Source of the DNA: Bradyrhizobium campsiandrae
GTDB taxonomy: Bacteria; Pseudomonadota; Alphaproteobacteria; Rhizobiales; Xanthobacteraceae
DNA: 64,000 bases
Direction of reading: 5' to 3'
NCBI RefSeq assembly: GCF_014529705.1
Contig: NZ_JAANIH010000037.1
Location: 1-64,000, forward strand
Each line of letters starts with the position of its first letter. Position 1 is the stretch's first letter. A program made the translations under genes and the position numbers. Below, piece after piece: positions 10,731 to 18,498 of the stretch. The notes under the pieces were generated by a model. That model was not told where the DNA came from. It ran no database searches and saw nothing but the letters and a program-made list of their open reading frames with translations.

Positions 10731-11453
10731 TCATCGCACCAGCAGCGTCACCACCAGGGGGACCAGGAACGAGGTCACCAGAGCGTTGAGGCTCATGGCA
10801 ATGCCGGAGAAGACGCCGGCGATCTCGTCGACCTGGAATGCCCGCGCCGTGCCGATGCCGTGCGCGGCAAGGCCGGCGGCGAACCCGCGGGCGCGGTAAT
10901 CGGTGATGCCGGTGCGGTTCATGAGTGGGGTCACGATGATCGCCCCCATGATGCCGGTAAGGATGACCGCGACCGCGGCCAGCGAAGGATCCGCATGCAG
11001 TGATTCGGCGATACCCATGGCGACACCGGCCGTGACCGATTTCGGCGCCAGCGACAGCACCACATCACGCGGCAGGCCGGCAAGTTCTGCGAGCAGCACC
11101 ACCGACACCACGGCCGCCACCGAGCCCGCGATCAACGCCACCAGCATTGGCACGATGGAGGAGACCACACGCTTGCGGTTTTCGTAAAGCGGCACCGCGA
11201 GCGCCACGGTGGCAGGCCCGAGCAGGAAGTGCACGAACTGGGCGCCCGCGAAATAGGTGGTGTAGGACGTGTGGGTCGCGAGCAGGAACGCCCCGATGAT
11301 CCACATCGCATGCAGCACCGGATTGGCAAACGGATGGCGTCGTGTGGCCAGCGACACCGCGTCCGTGGCCGCGTAGACCAGCAGCGTCACCGTCAGCCAG
11401 AGCAGCGGCGATTGCGAGAGATAGACCCAGAGCGAGAACGGGTTGTCTTTCAT
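10731..11453 (-). CDS. lrgB: LrgB/CidB-family membrane protein
   Basis: Polytopic inner-membrane protein of 240 residues of the LrgB/CidB family, which works with LrgA in murein-hydrolase control or as a small-organic-acid transport pair. Conserved LgPATVALAVPLY, SVTAGVAMGIAE and AHGIGTARAFQ segments are seen. The start at ATG 11453 overlaps the lrgA stop. The frame remains open far upstream through lrgA, but that extension is Pro/Arg-rich antisense-like sequence and should not be annotated. Confidence 0.93.
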   Translation of the reverse strand: MKDNPFSLWVYLSQSPLLWLTVTLLVYAATDAVSLATRRHPFANPVLHAMWIIGAFLLATHTSYTTYFAGAQFVHFLLGPATVALAVPLYENRKRVVSSIVPMLVALIAGSVAAVVSVVLLAELAGLPRDVVLSLAPKSVTAGVAMGIAESLHADPSLAAVAVILTGIMGAIIVTPLMNRTGITDYRARGFAAGLAAHGIGTARAFQVDEIAGVFSGIAMSLNALVTSFLVPLVVTLLVR

Positions 11454-11833
11454 CTGAAGTCCTGTTGCTTCAACAGGCGGCTGACCAGGCGGAAGGTCAG
11501 GACGGTGGCGAGCAAGGTGACGACCACCGACAGGGCAAGCACCAGGACGATGGCGATGCCGTGGGAGGCGAGCAGATCGAGTTCTTGCACCACACCGACG
11601 CCGGCAGGCACAAATAGCAGCGAAAGATGCGCCAGCAGGCCTTTGCTGGCGGACTCCACACCATCCTTGCCGAGCGGGCCATGCGCGAGCAACGCAAAGC
11701 GATCGCGCGCGAGCAGCAGGGTCAGAAGCAGGAGCAGGCCGAGCACGGGGCCCGGCAGCGGCAGGCCGAGGCCACGGACCACGGCCTCTCCGGTCAGTTG
11801 GCAGAGCAGGATAAGGCTGAGACTCGCAAGCAT
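11450..11833 (-). CDS. lrgA: LrgA/CidA-family membrane protein
   Basis: Holin-like partner of LrgB, 127 residues with four hydrophobic helices. The family segment PGPVLGLLLLLTLL is near residue 30 and LFVPAGVGVV near residue 75. Its stop and the lrgB start share ATGA, indicating coupled translation. It lies 30 bases downstream of a PaaI-type thioesterase on the same strand and may belong to a longer transcript that starts at the TetR-facing promoter. Confidence 0.92.
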   Translation of the reverse strand: MLASLSLILLCQLTGEAVVRGLGLPLPGPVLGLLLLLTLLLARDRFALLAHGPLGKDGVESASKGLLAHLSLLFVPAGVGVVQELDLLASHGIAIVLVLALSVVVTLLATVLTFRLVSRLLKQQDFR

Positions 11834-11863
11834 GGCGCATCAAGGGATGCGCCGCCGGGCTTG

Positions 11864-12349
11864 TCAATTGCCACCATGCGGTGGCCGCGGGCGCTGATGC
11901 GCAGCCACAGCACGAGGCAGCATCGCCATCAGCGTTCCGGTCATGGTGGCAATCAGCGAGGTCTTGCCGTCATGCTCGGCAAAGGCCTTGGCCTCGCAGA
12001 AGGTAAGCGTGCGGCCGGGCTTGACGACCTCAGCCTTGAACACAAAGCGCTCGCCGCGGGCGGGTGCGAGCAGCGTGGTCTTGAATTCGACGGTGAGGAT
12101 ATCGGCCTCGGCCGGCATCAGCGTAAAGGCGGCGACGCCGCAGGCGTTGTCTAGCCCCGCCGTGATGATGCCGGCATGAACAAAGCCATTCTGCTGCGTC
12201 AGCGCCGACGAATGCAGCATGGCCAGCTCGGCCTCGCCCGGCGCCAGGCGGACGATGACGATGCCAAGCGTGTGCATCGCCGGTTGTCGCTCGAACATGG
12301 CGACGGCCGCCGCGCGATAGCCCGGATCTTTCGGCTCGAACGCAGCCAT
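11864..12349 (-). CDS. PaaI-type hotdog thioesterase
   Basis: Predicted acyl-CoA thioesterase of 161 residues. The hotdog core contains QQNGFVHAGIITAGLDNACGVAA, the PaaI-family HGG-like helix with the catalytic Asp in LDNA, then ILTVEFKTTLLAPARGE and a strand with AEVVKPGRTLTF. Only three bases separate it from the upstream thioesterase gene, so the two are co-transcribed. The substrate acyl group cannot be deduced; PaaI relatives act on phenylacetyl-type or medium acyl-CoAs. Confidence 0.88.
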   Translation of the reverse strand: MAAFEPKDPGYRAAAVAMFERQPAMHTLGIVIVRLAPGEAELAMLHSSALTQQNGFVHAGIITAGLDNACGVAAFTLMPAEADILTVEFKTTLLAPARGERFVFKAEVVKPGRTLTFCEAKAFAEHDGKTSLIATMTGTLMAMLPRAVAAHQRPRPPHGGN

Positions 12350-12352
12350 GGC

Positions 12353-12787
12353 TCAGGCCCCGACCGGTTCGGCAACATGTCGCAGCGCTATCGCGCGGAC
12401 GTCATCGGCGAACGACGCGGATTTGCGCAGGCTACGGTCCATATGCACGGCCGTAAGCTCGCAGAACGCAGCAATCTCGCCAGTCTCAGCGTTCGTCATA
12501 TCGTGCCGGAAACGGATCGATTTGTCGCGAAGCTCGAGCAGCTGGCTACGGATCTCGATGACATCGCCGGCAAGCAGCTCGCGTCTGTAGGTGATATTCT
12601 GCTGGACTGCGGCCATGCCGCGGCCGGAGGCGCGCAGATAGCTCGGCGTCAGCCCGAGCCGGGCAAACAGATTCCAGTTGGCTTCATCGAATTTGCCGAC
12701 ATACCACATGATGTTCATGTGGCCGACGTGATCGCATTGCCACGGATAGACGGTGCCACGATAAGTCGCCTCCTGCTCCAGCGCCAT
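12353..12787 (-). CDS. 4-Hydroxybenzoyl-CoA-thioesterase-like hotdog protein
   Basis: Acyl-CoA thioesterase of 144 residues. The N-terminal motif YPWQCDHVGHMNIMWYVGKFDEANW contains the D..GH.N pattern of the YbgC/4HBT group, with the catalytic Asp at about residue 19. It is the first gene of the leftward thioesterase-lrgAB transcript. Its start faces the TetR gene across about 100 bases that hold two operator-like repeats, so it is the likely target of that repressor. Confidence 0.88.
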   Translation of the reverse strand: MALEQEATYRGTVYPWQCDHVGHMNIMWYVGKFDEANWNLFARLGLTPSYLRASGRGMAAVQQNITYRRELLAGDVIEIRSQLLELRDKSIRFRHDMTNAETGEIAAFCELTAVHMDRSLRKSASFADDVRAIALRHVAEPVGA

Positions 12788-12814
12788 TCCCTGCCCCTGT
12801 CCGTGCCTTGATCT

Positions 12815-12832
12815 TGATACGGTAGCGTATCA
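12815..12832. promoter_or_regulatory. TetR-type operator, perfect inverted repeat
   Basis: Arms TGATACG and CGTATCA around GTAG form a perfect 18-bp inverted repeat between the divergent thioesterase and TetR genes. A second, slightly imperfect copy has its centre 35 bp away. Self-regulation by the neighbouring TetR protein is inference. Confidence 0.75.
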
Positions 12833-12849
12833 GGCAGGAAGCGCGTTAG

Positions 12850-12867
12850 CAATACGGCGGCGTATCA
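12850..12867. promoter_or_regulatory. Second TetR-type operator copy
   Basis: Arms CAATACG and CGTATCA around GCGG repeat the 12815-12832 operator with one arm changed at a single base (TG to CA at the outer positions). It lies 21 bases upstream of the TetR start codon and would block its own promoter. Confidence 0.7.
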
Positions 12868-12888
12868 AGAACCGGTGAGGCTTCCTTC

Positions 12889-13437
12889 ATGAATGACGGC
12901 AAGGGCGACGTCTGGGTCGAGGCGGGGTTCAAAGAACTCGCCCGCGCCGGCGTCGAGGGCGTGCGGGTCGAAGTGCTTGCCAAGAATCTCGGCGTTACCA
13001 AGGGAGGCTTCTATCGCCGCTTCGCCGACCGAGCCGCGCTGCTCGAGGCCATGCTGGTGCATTGGCGCGAGGGCCGCTCGGCGTCAATCGCGGAGCAGAC
13101 CAGTCTCGACGGCGAGACGCCCCGCGAGCGACTGAAGGCGGTGATCCAGCTCTATTCCGAACGGCTCAATCCGGAAGGCATGGCGATCGAGCTCGCGATC
13201 CGGCAATGGGCCCGTTCCGACGAAAGCGCGGCTGCCGCGGTGGCGAACGTGGATGCAGCACGGCTCAAGCACGTGGCCGAGCTCTATCGCGCGACCGGCC
13301 TCGAGGCGGAGGAGGCGGAAGCGCAGGCCTTCCTGTTCTACTGCTTCATCTTCGGCCAGAGCCTCTTGTTCGTCGAGCGCGGCCCGCGCAAGCGGTCACA
13401 GCTCGTGACGAAATCGGCCGAGAAATTGTTGGACTAA
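12889..13437 (+). CDS. TetR-family transcriptional repressor
   Basis: Predicted DNA-binding dimer of 182 residues. The N-terminal helix-turn-helix reads EVLAKNLGVTKGGFYRRFADRAALLEAM (about residues 24-52), typical of TetR, followed by an all-helical ligand domain without a recognisable specificity. It is divergent from the thioesterase operon and preceded by two copies of one inverted repeat, so it likely represses both directions and responds to an acyl-CoA or related ligand. The ligand assignment is inference. Confidence 0.93.
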   Translation: MNDGKGDVWVEAGFKELARAGVEGVRVEVLAKNLGVTKGGFYRRFADRAALLEAMLVHWREGRSASIAEQTSLDGETPRERLKAVIQLYSERLNPEGMAIELAIRQWARSDESAAAAVANVDAARLKHVAELYRATGLEAEEAEAQAFLFYCFIFGQSLLFVERGPRKRSQLVTKSAEKLLD

Positions 13438-13443
13438 AACAAA

Positions 13444-13466
13444 AGGCCGGAGCTCGGCTCCGGCCT
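13444..13466. terminator. Bidirectional intrinsic terminator
   Basis: Perfect 10-bp stem AGGCCGGAGC / GCTCCGGCCT with a three-base loop, preceded by an A run. It separates the TetR gene from the convergent exported Cys-repeat protein gene. Confidence 0.88.
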
Positions 13467-13484
13467 CTGCGTCGTCTTGAAGCC

Positions 13485-13982
13485 TCAGGCGGCGCCCTTC
13501 AGCTTCTTGTTGCATTCGCTGTAATAGCCGCCGCCCTTCTCGATCCACTTCATGCCGCCATTGCCGTTGGTGGTCTTGTTGGCGTTGTACTGGTCGACGC
13601 AGGTATGGAGGCGTGCCTTGCCGGCGGTCTCTTTGGCGTATTTGGGATCGACCGCGTTCGGGAAGATCGCGGGGCCGGCCGGCAGGGTCGGCGCCGGAGC
13701 AGCAGCGGGGGCTGCCTCCTTCTTGGCCTGTTTCGGCTCGGCAGCAGGCGGGGGCGCCGCCGGGGCCGCCGCGGTTGGCGCAGCCGCAGGCGTCGCGTCG
13801 GCACCGCACTGGGCCTTGCGGAAGTCATTCCATTTCATGGTGCCGAGCGAGCCGTCCTTCTTGGCTGCCTGGTATTTCGCACTGCACTCCTGCGAGGTCA
13901 GCGCCTGGGCCGGCGCACTCGCCACCAGCGCGGCAACGCCCGACACCGCAATTGCACACAACAGTTTGGCTTGGATGGTCAT
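13485..13982 (-). CDS. Exported protein with two Cys-containing repeats joined by an Ala/Pro linker
   Basis: Predicted periplasmic protein of 165 residues with a Sec signal peptide (cleavage likely after PAQA, residue 27). Two similar segments flank an Ala/Pro/Lys-rich linker (about residues 65-105): one with CSAKYQAAK...MKWNDFRKAQC, the other with CVDQYNANK...MKWIEKGGGYYSEC. Both share the pattern Cys, Tyr, N/A-K, Gly, Met-Lys-Trp, Cys, which suggests internal duplication and one disulfide per repeat. The function is unknown. Confidence 0.82.
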   Translation of the reverse strand: MTIQAKLLCAIAVSGVAALVASAPAQALTSQECSAKYQAAKKDGSLGTMKWNDFRKAQCGADATPAAAPTAAAPAAPPPAAEPKQAKKEAAPAAAPAPTLPAGPAIFPNAVDPKYAKETAGKARLHTCVDQYNANKTTNGNGGMKWIEKGGGYYSECNKKLKGAA

Positions 13983-14169
13983 CCTTGGTCTCCCTCAGGA
14001 AAGCAAAACGAGGATTGCTATCCTAGCGTGCCCCCGACGTCCGACAAGGAAGTGATGCTGCTCGACGCCAAAATATAGTGACCCCTCCGTTCAGGTTTAT
14101 TCATGTCGCGTTCAGCAACACGGGCCGACGTTCGCGGCCCTCCGCAACTCTCGCAAGAAGAGCCCTATC

Positions 14170-14451
14170 ATGACCCTCGCCTCCCGCCTTGCCGTCGTCG
14201 CGATCGCCTCCCTATTCGCCGCCGGCACCGCCTTCGCGCAGACCGCGGCGCCGGCCGCCAAGACCGATGCTGCCGCCACCACCGACAAAAAGGCACCGAA
14301 GGAGCACTCGGCCGAGTCGCTCGAATGCTCCAAGCAGGCGGATGCCAAGGGCCTGCATGGCAAGGAGCGCAAGAAATTCCGCTCCGAGTGCATCAAGACC
14401 GCGAAGGCCGGCGGCACTCCCGCGCCCGCGCCAGCCGCTGACAAGAAGTAA
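14170..14451 (+). CDS. PsiF-repeat small exported protein
   Basis: Predicted periplasmic protein of 93 residues. Residues 1-23 are a signal peptide (cleavage after TAFA). The segment with ECSKQADAKGLHGKERKKF and a second Cys is the PsiF repeat, named after an E. coli phosphate-starvation-inducible protein. A short Ala/Pro/Lys tail ends the protein. Whether this copy responds to phosphate is not visible; no clear Pho box was identified upstream. Confidence 0.85.
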   Translation: MTLASRLAVVAIASLFAAGTAFAQTAAPAAKTDAAATTDKKAPKEHSAESLECSKQADAKGLHGKERKKFRSECIKTAKAGGTPAPAPAADKK

Positions 14452-14551
14452 ATCCGTCACAATCCGCTCCTCGCCTTTGGCGGGAGGCGCACGCATTGCG
14501 GCATGACGAGCCTGCAATTGTGCGCCTCTCGCCGATTTGCGATAAGGTGGT

Positions 14552-15637
14552 GTGAAGCAAATCGCCGCCTCTCTTCCATTCGAATGGCCGAGCCGTGCCA
14601 AGGTTTTGAGCACCGCGGAGACGCTCGTCATCGGCGCCGCCGGCGGCCTGGTCTTCCTGGTCGCGGGCCTTCCAGGCGGACTGATCTCGGGCTCGATGAT
14701 CGCGGTCGGGATCGCCGCGATTGCCGGGCGTCAGCTTGCGGTGCCGCCGCTCCTGACCCAGACCGTGCTGGTGCTGCTCGGTATTTCACTGGGCTCGGTG
14801 GTCTCGCGCCATCTGATCCAGCAGGTCAGCGCCTATCCCCTGACCATCGGGCTGTTGGCGCTCGCCACCTTCTGCTCGACTTTCGGCTCCAGCTATTACC
14901 TCCAGCGCGTCCATGGGTGGGATCGCACCTCGGCCTTCCTCGCCGGCAGCCCGGGCGCCCTCTCGCAGATCACGATTTTGGCGGTCGAGCGCGGCGCCGA
15001 CCTGCCGGGAATCGCGGTGGTGCAGACCATGCGTGTGATCATCCTGACCGCCGCGCTGCCGATGATCTTGGCGATCGCGGGCGTCGCGCCTTCCGTTGCG
15101 CCGTCGCTGACGACCACGATCGCCTCGCCGCTCGAGTTGGTTGAACTGGTCGCCGCCTCGCTGGCGGCATCGCTGGTGCTGCGGCTGATCAAGTTTCCGG
15201 CGAGCTGGATGTTCGGCGCGATGATCGCTTCCAGCGTGCTCCATGGCGCAGGCTGGGTCGAGGGCGGCCTGCCGAACTGGGTCCGCGGCGTCGCGCTGGT
15301 CGGCATCGGCGCGCTGATCGGCAGCCGCTTTGCCCGGATGCGGATCAAGACGCTGGCCGGCCACATCAACGCCGCGCTGGGATCGTTCGCCGTGGCGATC
15401 GCCGTGTCTGCCATCTTCGTCGCCATCGTCGCACTCACGACGCAGGTCAAATTCTCCGACGTCGTCGTTGCGTTCGCACCTGGCGCGATGGATGCGATGC
15501 TGGCGCTGGCGCTCACGCTGCACATCGACCCGATCTTCGTCGGCGCCCATCACCTCTCGCGCTTCGTGTTCGTGACGATCGCGACGCCCGGCATCGTCCA
15601 CCTGTTCGGCCGCACCCAGGACGACGTCGACGATTAG
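14552..15637 (+). CDS. AbrB-family polytopic membrane protein (GTG start)
   Basis: Integral membrane protein of 361 residues of the AbrB family (Pfam AbrB, once misnamed ammonia monooxygenase), built from two similar halves. Each half has a Gly-rich helix hairpin: GLVFLVAGLPGGLISGSMIAVG near residue 35 and FGAMIASSVLHGAG near residue 225. The segment PGALSQI at about residue 133 and PGAMDAMLALA at about 310 are the matching repeat motifs. The start codon is GTG with AAGGTGG just upstream. The stop codon overlaps that of the convergent flavin-fold gene. Transport function is suspected but the substrate is unknown. Confidence 0.88.
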   Translation: MKQIAASLPFEWPSRAKVLSTAETLVIGAAGGLVFLVAGLPGGLISGSMIAVGIAAIAGRQLAVPPLLTQTVLVLLGISLGSVVSRHLIQQVSAYPLTIGLLALATFCSTFGSSYYLQRVHGWDRTSAFLAGSPGALSQITILAVERGADLPGIAVVQTMRVIILTAALPMILAIAGVAPSVAPSLTTTIASPLELVELVAASLAASLVLRLIKFPASWMFGAMIASSVLHGAGWVEGGLPNWVRGVALVGIGALIGSRFARMRIKTLAGHINAALGSFAVAIAVSAIFVAIVALTTQVKFSDVVVAFAPGAMDAMLALALTLHIDPIFVGAHHLSRFVFVTIATPGIVHLFGRTQDDVDD

Positions 15638-16263
15638 CCGTTCTCCTCTGCTGCCTGCCCCTTGAGCGCCGCAACCTGCGCCTCGAGCTCCGCAATCCGC
15701 TGGTCTCTGGCCGCCAGCGCCGCCGCAACATCAGAAGCGTCGAACTTCTGCGGAATGTGCTGCGGACAATTGGTATCCCAGGCAGCGATCTTGAACACGA
15801 TCACCTGCTCGGGCCGCGCCCGGTATCCCTGCGGCATCAGCGCCTCCAGCAGCGCTTCGTCGTCCTCGACCACGCGCGCCTCGCCCCAGATCTTCACCCG
15901 GCGGCGATGGGCATAATCCATCACGAAGATATAGGCCTTGGCATTCTCCGAGAGGTTGCCCTGAGTGAGGTACTGCTGGTTGCCGGCATAGTCGGCGAAG
16001 GCGAGCGTCCGCTTGTCCAGCACCTTCAGAAAGCCCTTCGGCCCGCCGCGGTGCTGAATGTAGGGCTGTCCGTCAGCCGCCGCGGTCGCGAAGTAGAGAC
16101 TGTTGGCTTCAGTCAGGAAGGCTTCGAGGTCCTCGTCGACCTCGGTGCGCCAGCCGCGCTGCTCGACGCGGCCATAGGCCTCGCGCGAGCCCTTGCGCGC
16201 CTGGATCGCCTTCACCGCGGGGGTGAAAGCGACATCGCTGGCATAGGTATGAACTCCGGTCAT
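15634..16263 (-). CDS. Pyridoxamine-5'-phosphate-oxidase-fold flavoprotein with C-terminal coiled coil
   Basis: Predicted FMN-binding split-barrel protein of 209 residues. The core includes LYFATAAADGQPYIQHRGGPKGF, FADYAGNQQY and MDYAHRRRVKIWGEARVV, the usual strand pattern of general-stress-type PNPOx-like proteins. The last 30 residues (AALAARDQRIAELEAQVA) form a heptad helix. ATG 16263 has a GGAGA ribosome site; the frame stays open far upstream through the LysR gene, but that part is antisense. It is divergent from a LysR regulator, its probable controller. Confidence 0.9.
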   Translation of the reverse strand: MTGVHTYASDVAFTPAVKAIQARKGSREAYGRVEQRGWRTEVDEDLEAFLTEANSLYFATAAADGQPYIQHRGGPKGFLKVLDKRTLAFADYAGNQQYLTQGNLSENAKAYIFVMDYAHRRRVKIWGEARVVEDDEALLEALMPQGYRARPEQVIVFKIAAWDTNCPQHIPQKFDASDVAAALAARDQRIAELEAQVAALKGQAAEENG

Positions 16264-16363
16264 CGGAATATCTCCTGAAAATTCCGGCGCATTGCTGCGT
16301 CTTCCCGATTTCAAGATGGACCTTCTACAGTCTAAAACAATCTGGCGGCTTGACACTTCATCG

Positions 16364-16378
16364 TTGCAATATATGCAA
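16364..16378. promoter_or_regulatory. LysR-type binding box
   Basis: Inverted repeat TTGCA-N5-TGCAA with the T-N11-A spacing of LysR boxes, 8 bases upstream of the LysR start codon and about 100 bases from the divergent flavoprotein gene. A TTGACA -35-like element precedes it at 16350. Autoregulation and control of the divergent gene are inferred from position. Confidence 0.65.
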
Positions 16379-16386
16379 TAATTTCC

Positions 16387-17271
16387 ATGGACCGTCTTGA
16401 TGCCATGCACGTCTTCGTCACCGTCGCCGATCTGCGCGGATTTGCGCCGGCCGCGCGTAAACTGCGGCTGTCGCCGTCGGCCGTGACGCGGCTGGTCGCG
16501 GCGTTGGAGGACCATCTCGGCGCGCGGCTGCTGCAACGAACCACGCGGCAGGTGAGATTGACCGATGTCGGCACGCGCTATCTGGAACGCGCCCGGCGGA
16601 TCCTCGCCGATGTCGAGGAGGCTGACGGCTCGGCACGGGCGGAGCGCAACCGGCCGAGCGGGCGTCTCGCGGTGTCGGCCCCGGTCGGCTTCGGCCGGCT
16701 GCATGTCGGGCCGGTCATGACCGCCTATCTCAAGCGTTATCCCGAAGTCGCCTGCGAATTGAGGCTGTCGGACAACCTCGTCAACCTCGTCGAAGACGCC
16801 GTCGATGTCGCGGTGCGGATCGGCCATCTCGCCGATTCCTCGCTGGTGGCGCGCCAGGTCGGCGAGATGCGGCGGATCACGGTGGCGACGCCCGGCTATC
16901 TCAAGCGCCATGGCGAGCCGAAGACGCCCGACGCACTGCGCGAGCATCAAACGATCCAGTTCGGTCCGCTGGCAAGCTGGCAGTTCGTGCAGGACGGCCG
17001 CGACATCGAGGTGACGCCATCTCCGCGCTTCACCAGCAACAGTGCCGATGCCGCCCTGCAATATGCCGAGGCCGGAGGCGGCATTACGCGGGTGCTGGCC
17101 TATCAAGCCGCCGAGGGGCTGAAGCGCGGGCGGCTCAGAATCGTGCTGGCGAAATACGAGCAGCCGGCGCTGCCGATCCATGTCGTCTATCCGACCTCGC
17201 GCCTGCTCTCGGCCAAGGTGCGCGCGTTCATCGATCTCGTGGTGGAGACGACGCAGTGGAGGTTTGGTTAA
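16387..17271 (+). CDS. LysR-family transcriptional regulator
   Basis: DNA-binding regulator of 294 residues. The N-terminal winged HTH is MDRLDAMHVFVTVADLRGF followed by ARKLRLSPSAVTRLVAALEDHLGARLLQR, and the type-2 periplasmic-binding-like effector domain spans about residues 90-290. It is divergent from the flavin-fold gene with a LysR box between them. Its TAA stop overlaps the stop of the convergent thioesterase gene. Confidence 0.93.
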   Translation: MDRLDAMHVFVTVADLRGFAPAARKLRLSPSAVTRLVAALEDHLGARLLQRTTRQVRLTDVGTRYLERARRILADVEEADGSARAERNRPSGRLAVSAPVGFGRLHVGPVMTAYLKRYPEVACELRLSDNLVNLVEDAVDVAVRIGHLADSSLVARQVGEMRRITVATPGYLKRHGEPKTPDALREHQTIQFGPLASWQFVQDGRDIEVTPSPRFTSNSADAALQYAEAGGGITRVLAYQAAEGLKRGRLRIVLAKYEQPALPIHVVYPTSRLLSAKVRAFIDLVVETTQWRFG

Positions 17272-17693
17272 GCTGAGGCTTTCTTGGGCACCACTCGGAA
17301 CGTTCCGCTGGCCCGCGCGATCACGGCATCATCGGCCTTCGCCAGGCACTGCGCGAAGCAGATTGTCTTGCCGGTCTTGATCACCTCGCTCTCGATCGAA
17401 CACCATTGACCGATCTCGGCCGAGCCGACGAAATCGATCGAGAGCGAGACCGTCACGAGCGAAATGGTCCAGCCCGTGGCCTGCGCGCAGCTATAGCCCA
17501 TGGCGTTGTCCGCGAGCGCTGTGATCAGGCCGCCATGGATCAGGCCGCGGCCATTGGTGTGAGGCCTTGCGAGCCGCAGGCCGATGATGACGGCGCGGTC
17601 GGTCTTCCTTGCGTAGAGCGGCTCCCACGGTTCGGTCAGCGGGCTCTTGCGAGAGAGCGGCTCGAAGCCTTCGGGGATGTCGTTGCTGGTCAT
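17268..17693 (-). CDS. PaaI-type hotdog thioesterase
   Basis: Predicted acyl-CoA thioesterase of 141 residues. The core motif is NGRGLIHGGLITALADNAMGYS, with the HGG turn and the Asp of LADNA, followed by SLSIDFVGSAEIGQW and a strand ending the hotdog fold. It is convergent with the LysR gene, the two stops overlapping by three bases. No operon partner lies upstream, since the next 300 bases hold a repeat and gene debris. Confidence 0.88.
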   Translation of the reverse strand: MTSNDIPEGFEPLSRKSPLTEPWEPLYARKTDRAVIIGLRLARPHTNGRGLIHGGLITALADNAMGYSCAQATGWTISLVTVSLSIDFVGSAEIGQWCSIESEVIKTGKTICFAQCLAKADDAVIARASGTFRVVPKKASA

Positions 17694-17802
17694 GTGCGTC
17701 TCGCGTTGCTGATTGCCAGCATTGAACGCGATGGACGTGACAGGCGCATCAATTACAAAGTTTTAAACGGGATTTGCGCGGGTGTTTGAAAACGGGGGGC
17801 AT

Positions 17803-17890
17803 CGTCATTGCGAGGAGCCCTTGCGACGAAGCAATCCAGACTGTCTCCGCGGATAGATTGCTGGATTGCTTCGCTTCGCTCGCAATGACG
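17803..17890. repeat. Long imperfect palindromic repeat element, Bradyrhizobium type
   Basis: Outer arms CGTCATTGCG and CGCAATGACG are followed inward by further matching stretches (AAGCAATCCAG and CTGGATTGCTTCG), giving a hairpin of about 88 bases. I recognise the CGTCATTGCGAGCGAAGCGAAG word as a dispersed extragenic repeat common in Bradyrhizobium and relatives. It lies in the debris region between the thioesterase gene and the pobA relic. Confidence 0.85.
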
Positions 17891-18000
17891 ATGTGGAGGC
17901 ACCGCCGCGTCATTCCGAGCCAGCCGAATGGATAGAGCCGCTCGAATTGCCCGATCGCCGACGCGGGCACGCTGGCGCGGCTGATGCCGTGAAAACCGTC

Positions 18001-18245
18001 TCAGTCGGCGGTGAAGTCGCAATCGAGTGTGTGGGTGACGCCATCCTTGACCCAGGTTACGCGCGGGTGACTGCCGTCGAAATCATGCGGCTGCACGTCC
18101 TTAGCAAGCCTGCGCCGATGCGTCCCAGCACGTAATCCGGGCTCTGCCGCTCGAAAATGACGTTGTCGATGCCGTATGTGTGCAGAAGTTGCCGAAGCAA
18201 CAATCCGGCCGGCCCCGCCCCGATGATTGCGACTTTTGTCCGCAA
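18001..18245 (-). pseudogene. pobA: Remnant of 4-hydroxybenzoate 3-monooxygenase
   Basis: Reading leftward from a TTG codon at 18245 (with AGGAG upstream), the sequence encodes RTKVAIIGAGPAGLLLRQLL and then ERQSPDYVLGRIGAGLL, the FAD-binding N-terminus of PobA. The match then breaks and resumes in another frame with DVQPHDFDGSHPRVTWVKDG and LDCDF, which corresponds to residues roughly 120-155 of the normal enzyme. Some 60 internal residues and everything after are missing. The full enzyme has about 390 residues, so this is a decayed fragment. 4-Hydroxybenzoate is the expected product of the neighbouring hydroxycinnamate pathway. Confidence 0.85.
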
Positions 18246-18313
18246 TACTTGCTCCTGCCGATCCTGTAGGCTTTCGTCGCGGTTCGCTTGTCGTGATCGG
18301 CCGCGCGCGATAA

Positions 18314-18326
18314 TTATAACATATAA
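18314..18326. promoter_or_regulatory. AT-rich operator upstream of TRAP genes, copy 1
   Basis: Inverted repeat TTATA-ACA-TATAA; extended by one base each side it reads ATTAT-N5-ATAAC, one base from the perfect GTTAT-N5-ATAAC repeat at 22639-22653 before the crotonase gene. A TTGTCG element 17 bases upstream of TAATTA could be the promoter it overlaps. Confidence 0.6.
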
Positions 18327-18427
18327 CGGTTGGGCAAAAGGGGAATGGCCGTCGCGGCAACGCGACAAATCCATGCAACATCGCTGACGTAGATGACGCA
18401 GCAGTTCCGGCTTGAACGCGCCGGCCA

Positions 18428-18448
18428 ATTATATAACATGTTAACTAA
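18428..18448. promoter_or_regulatory. AT-rich operator upstream of TRAP genes, copy 2
   Basis: Very AT-rich island in otherwise GC-rich DNA. It contains the 10-bp palindrome TAACATGTTA and shares the word ATAACAT with copy 1. It lies about 50 bases before the binding-protein start, where a repressor site would block transcription. The exact footprint cannot be judged from one sequence. Confidence 0.5.
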
Positions 18449-18498
18449 CGAGACCGGGCCATCGAAGCCCGCCGTCAACAAAGAGGGAGAGACGCGTG

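Noticed and set aside
16264..17181. N-terminal extension of the flavin-fold gene through the LysR gene
   Set aside because: The ribosome site and family start are at 16263, and the extension is antisense to a good LysR gene.
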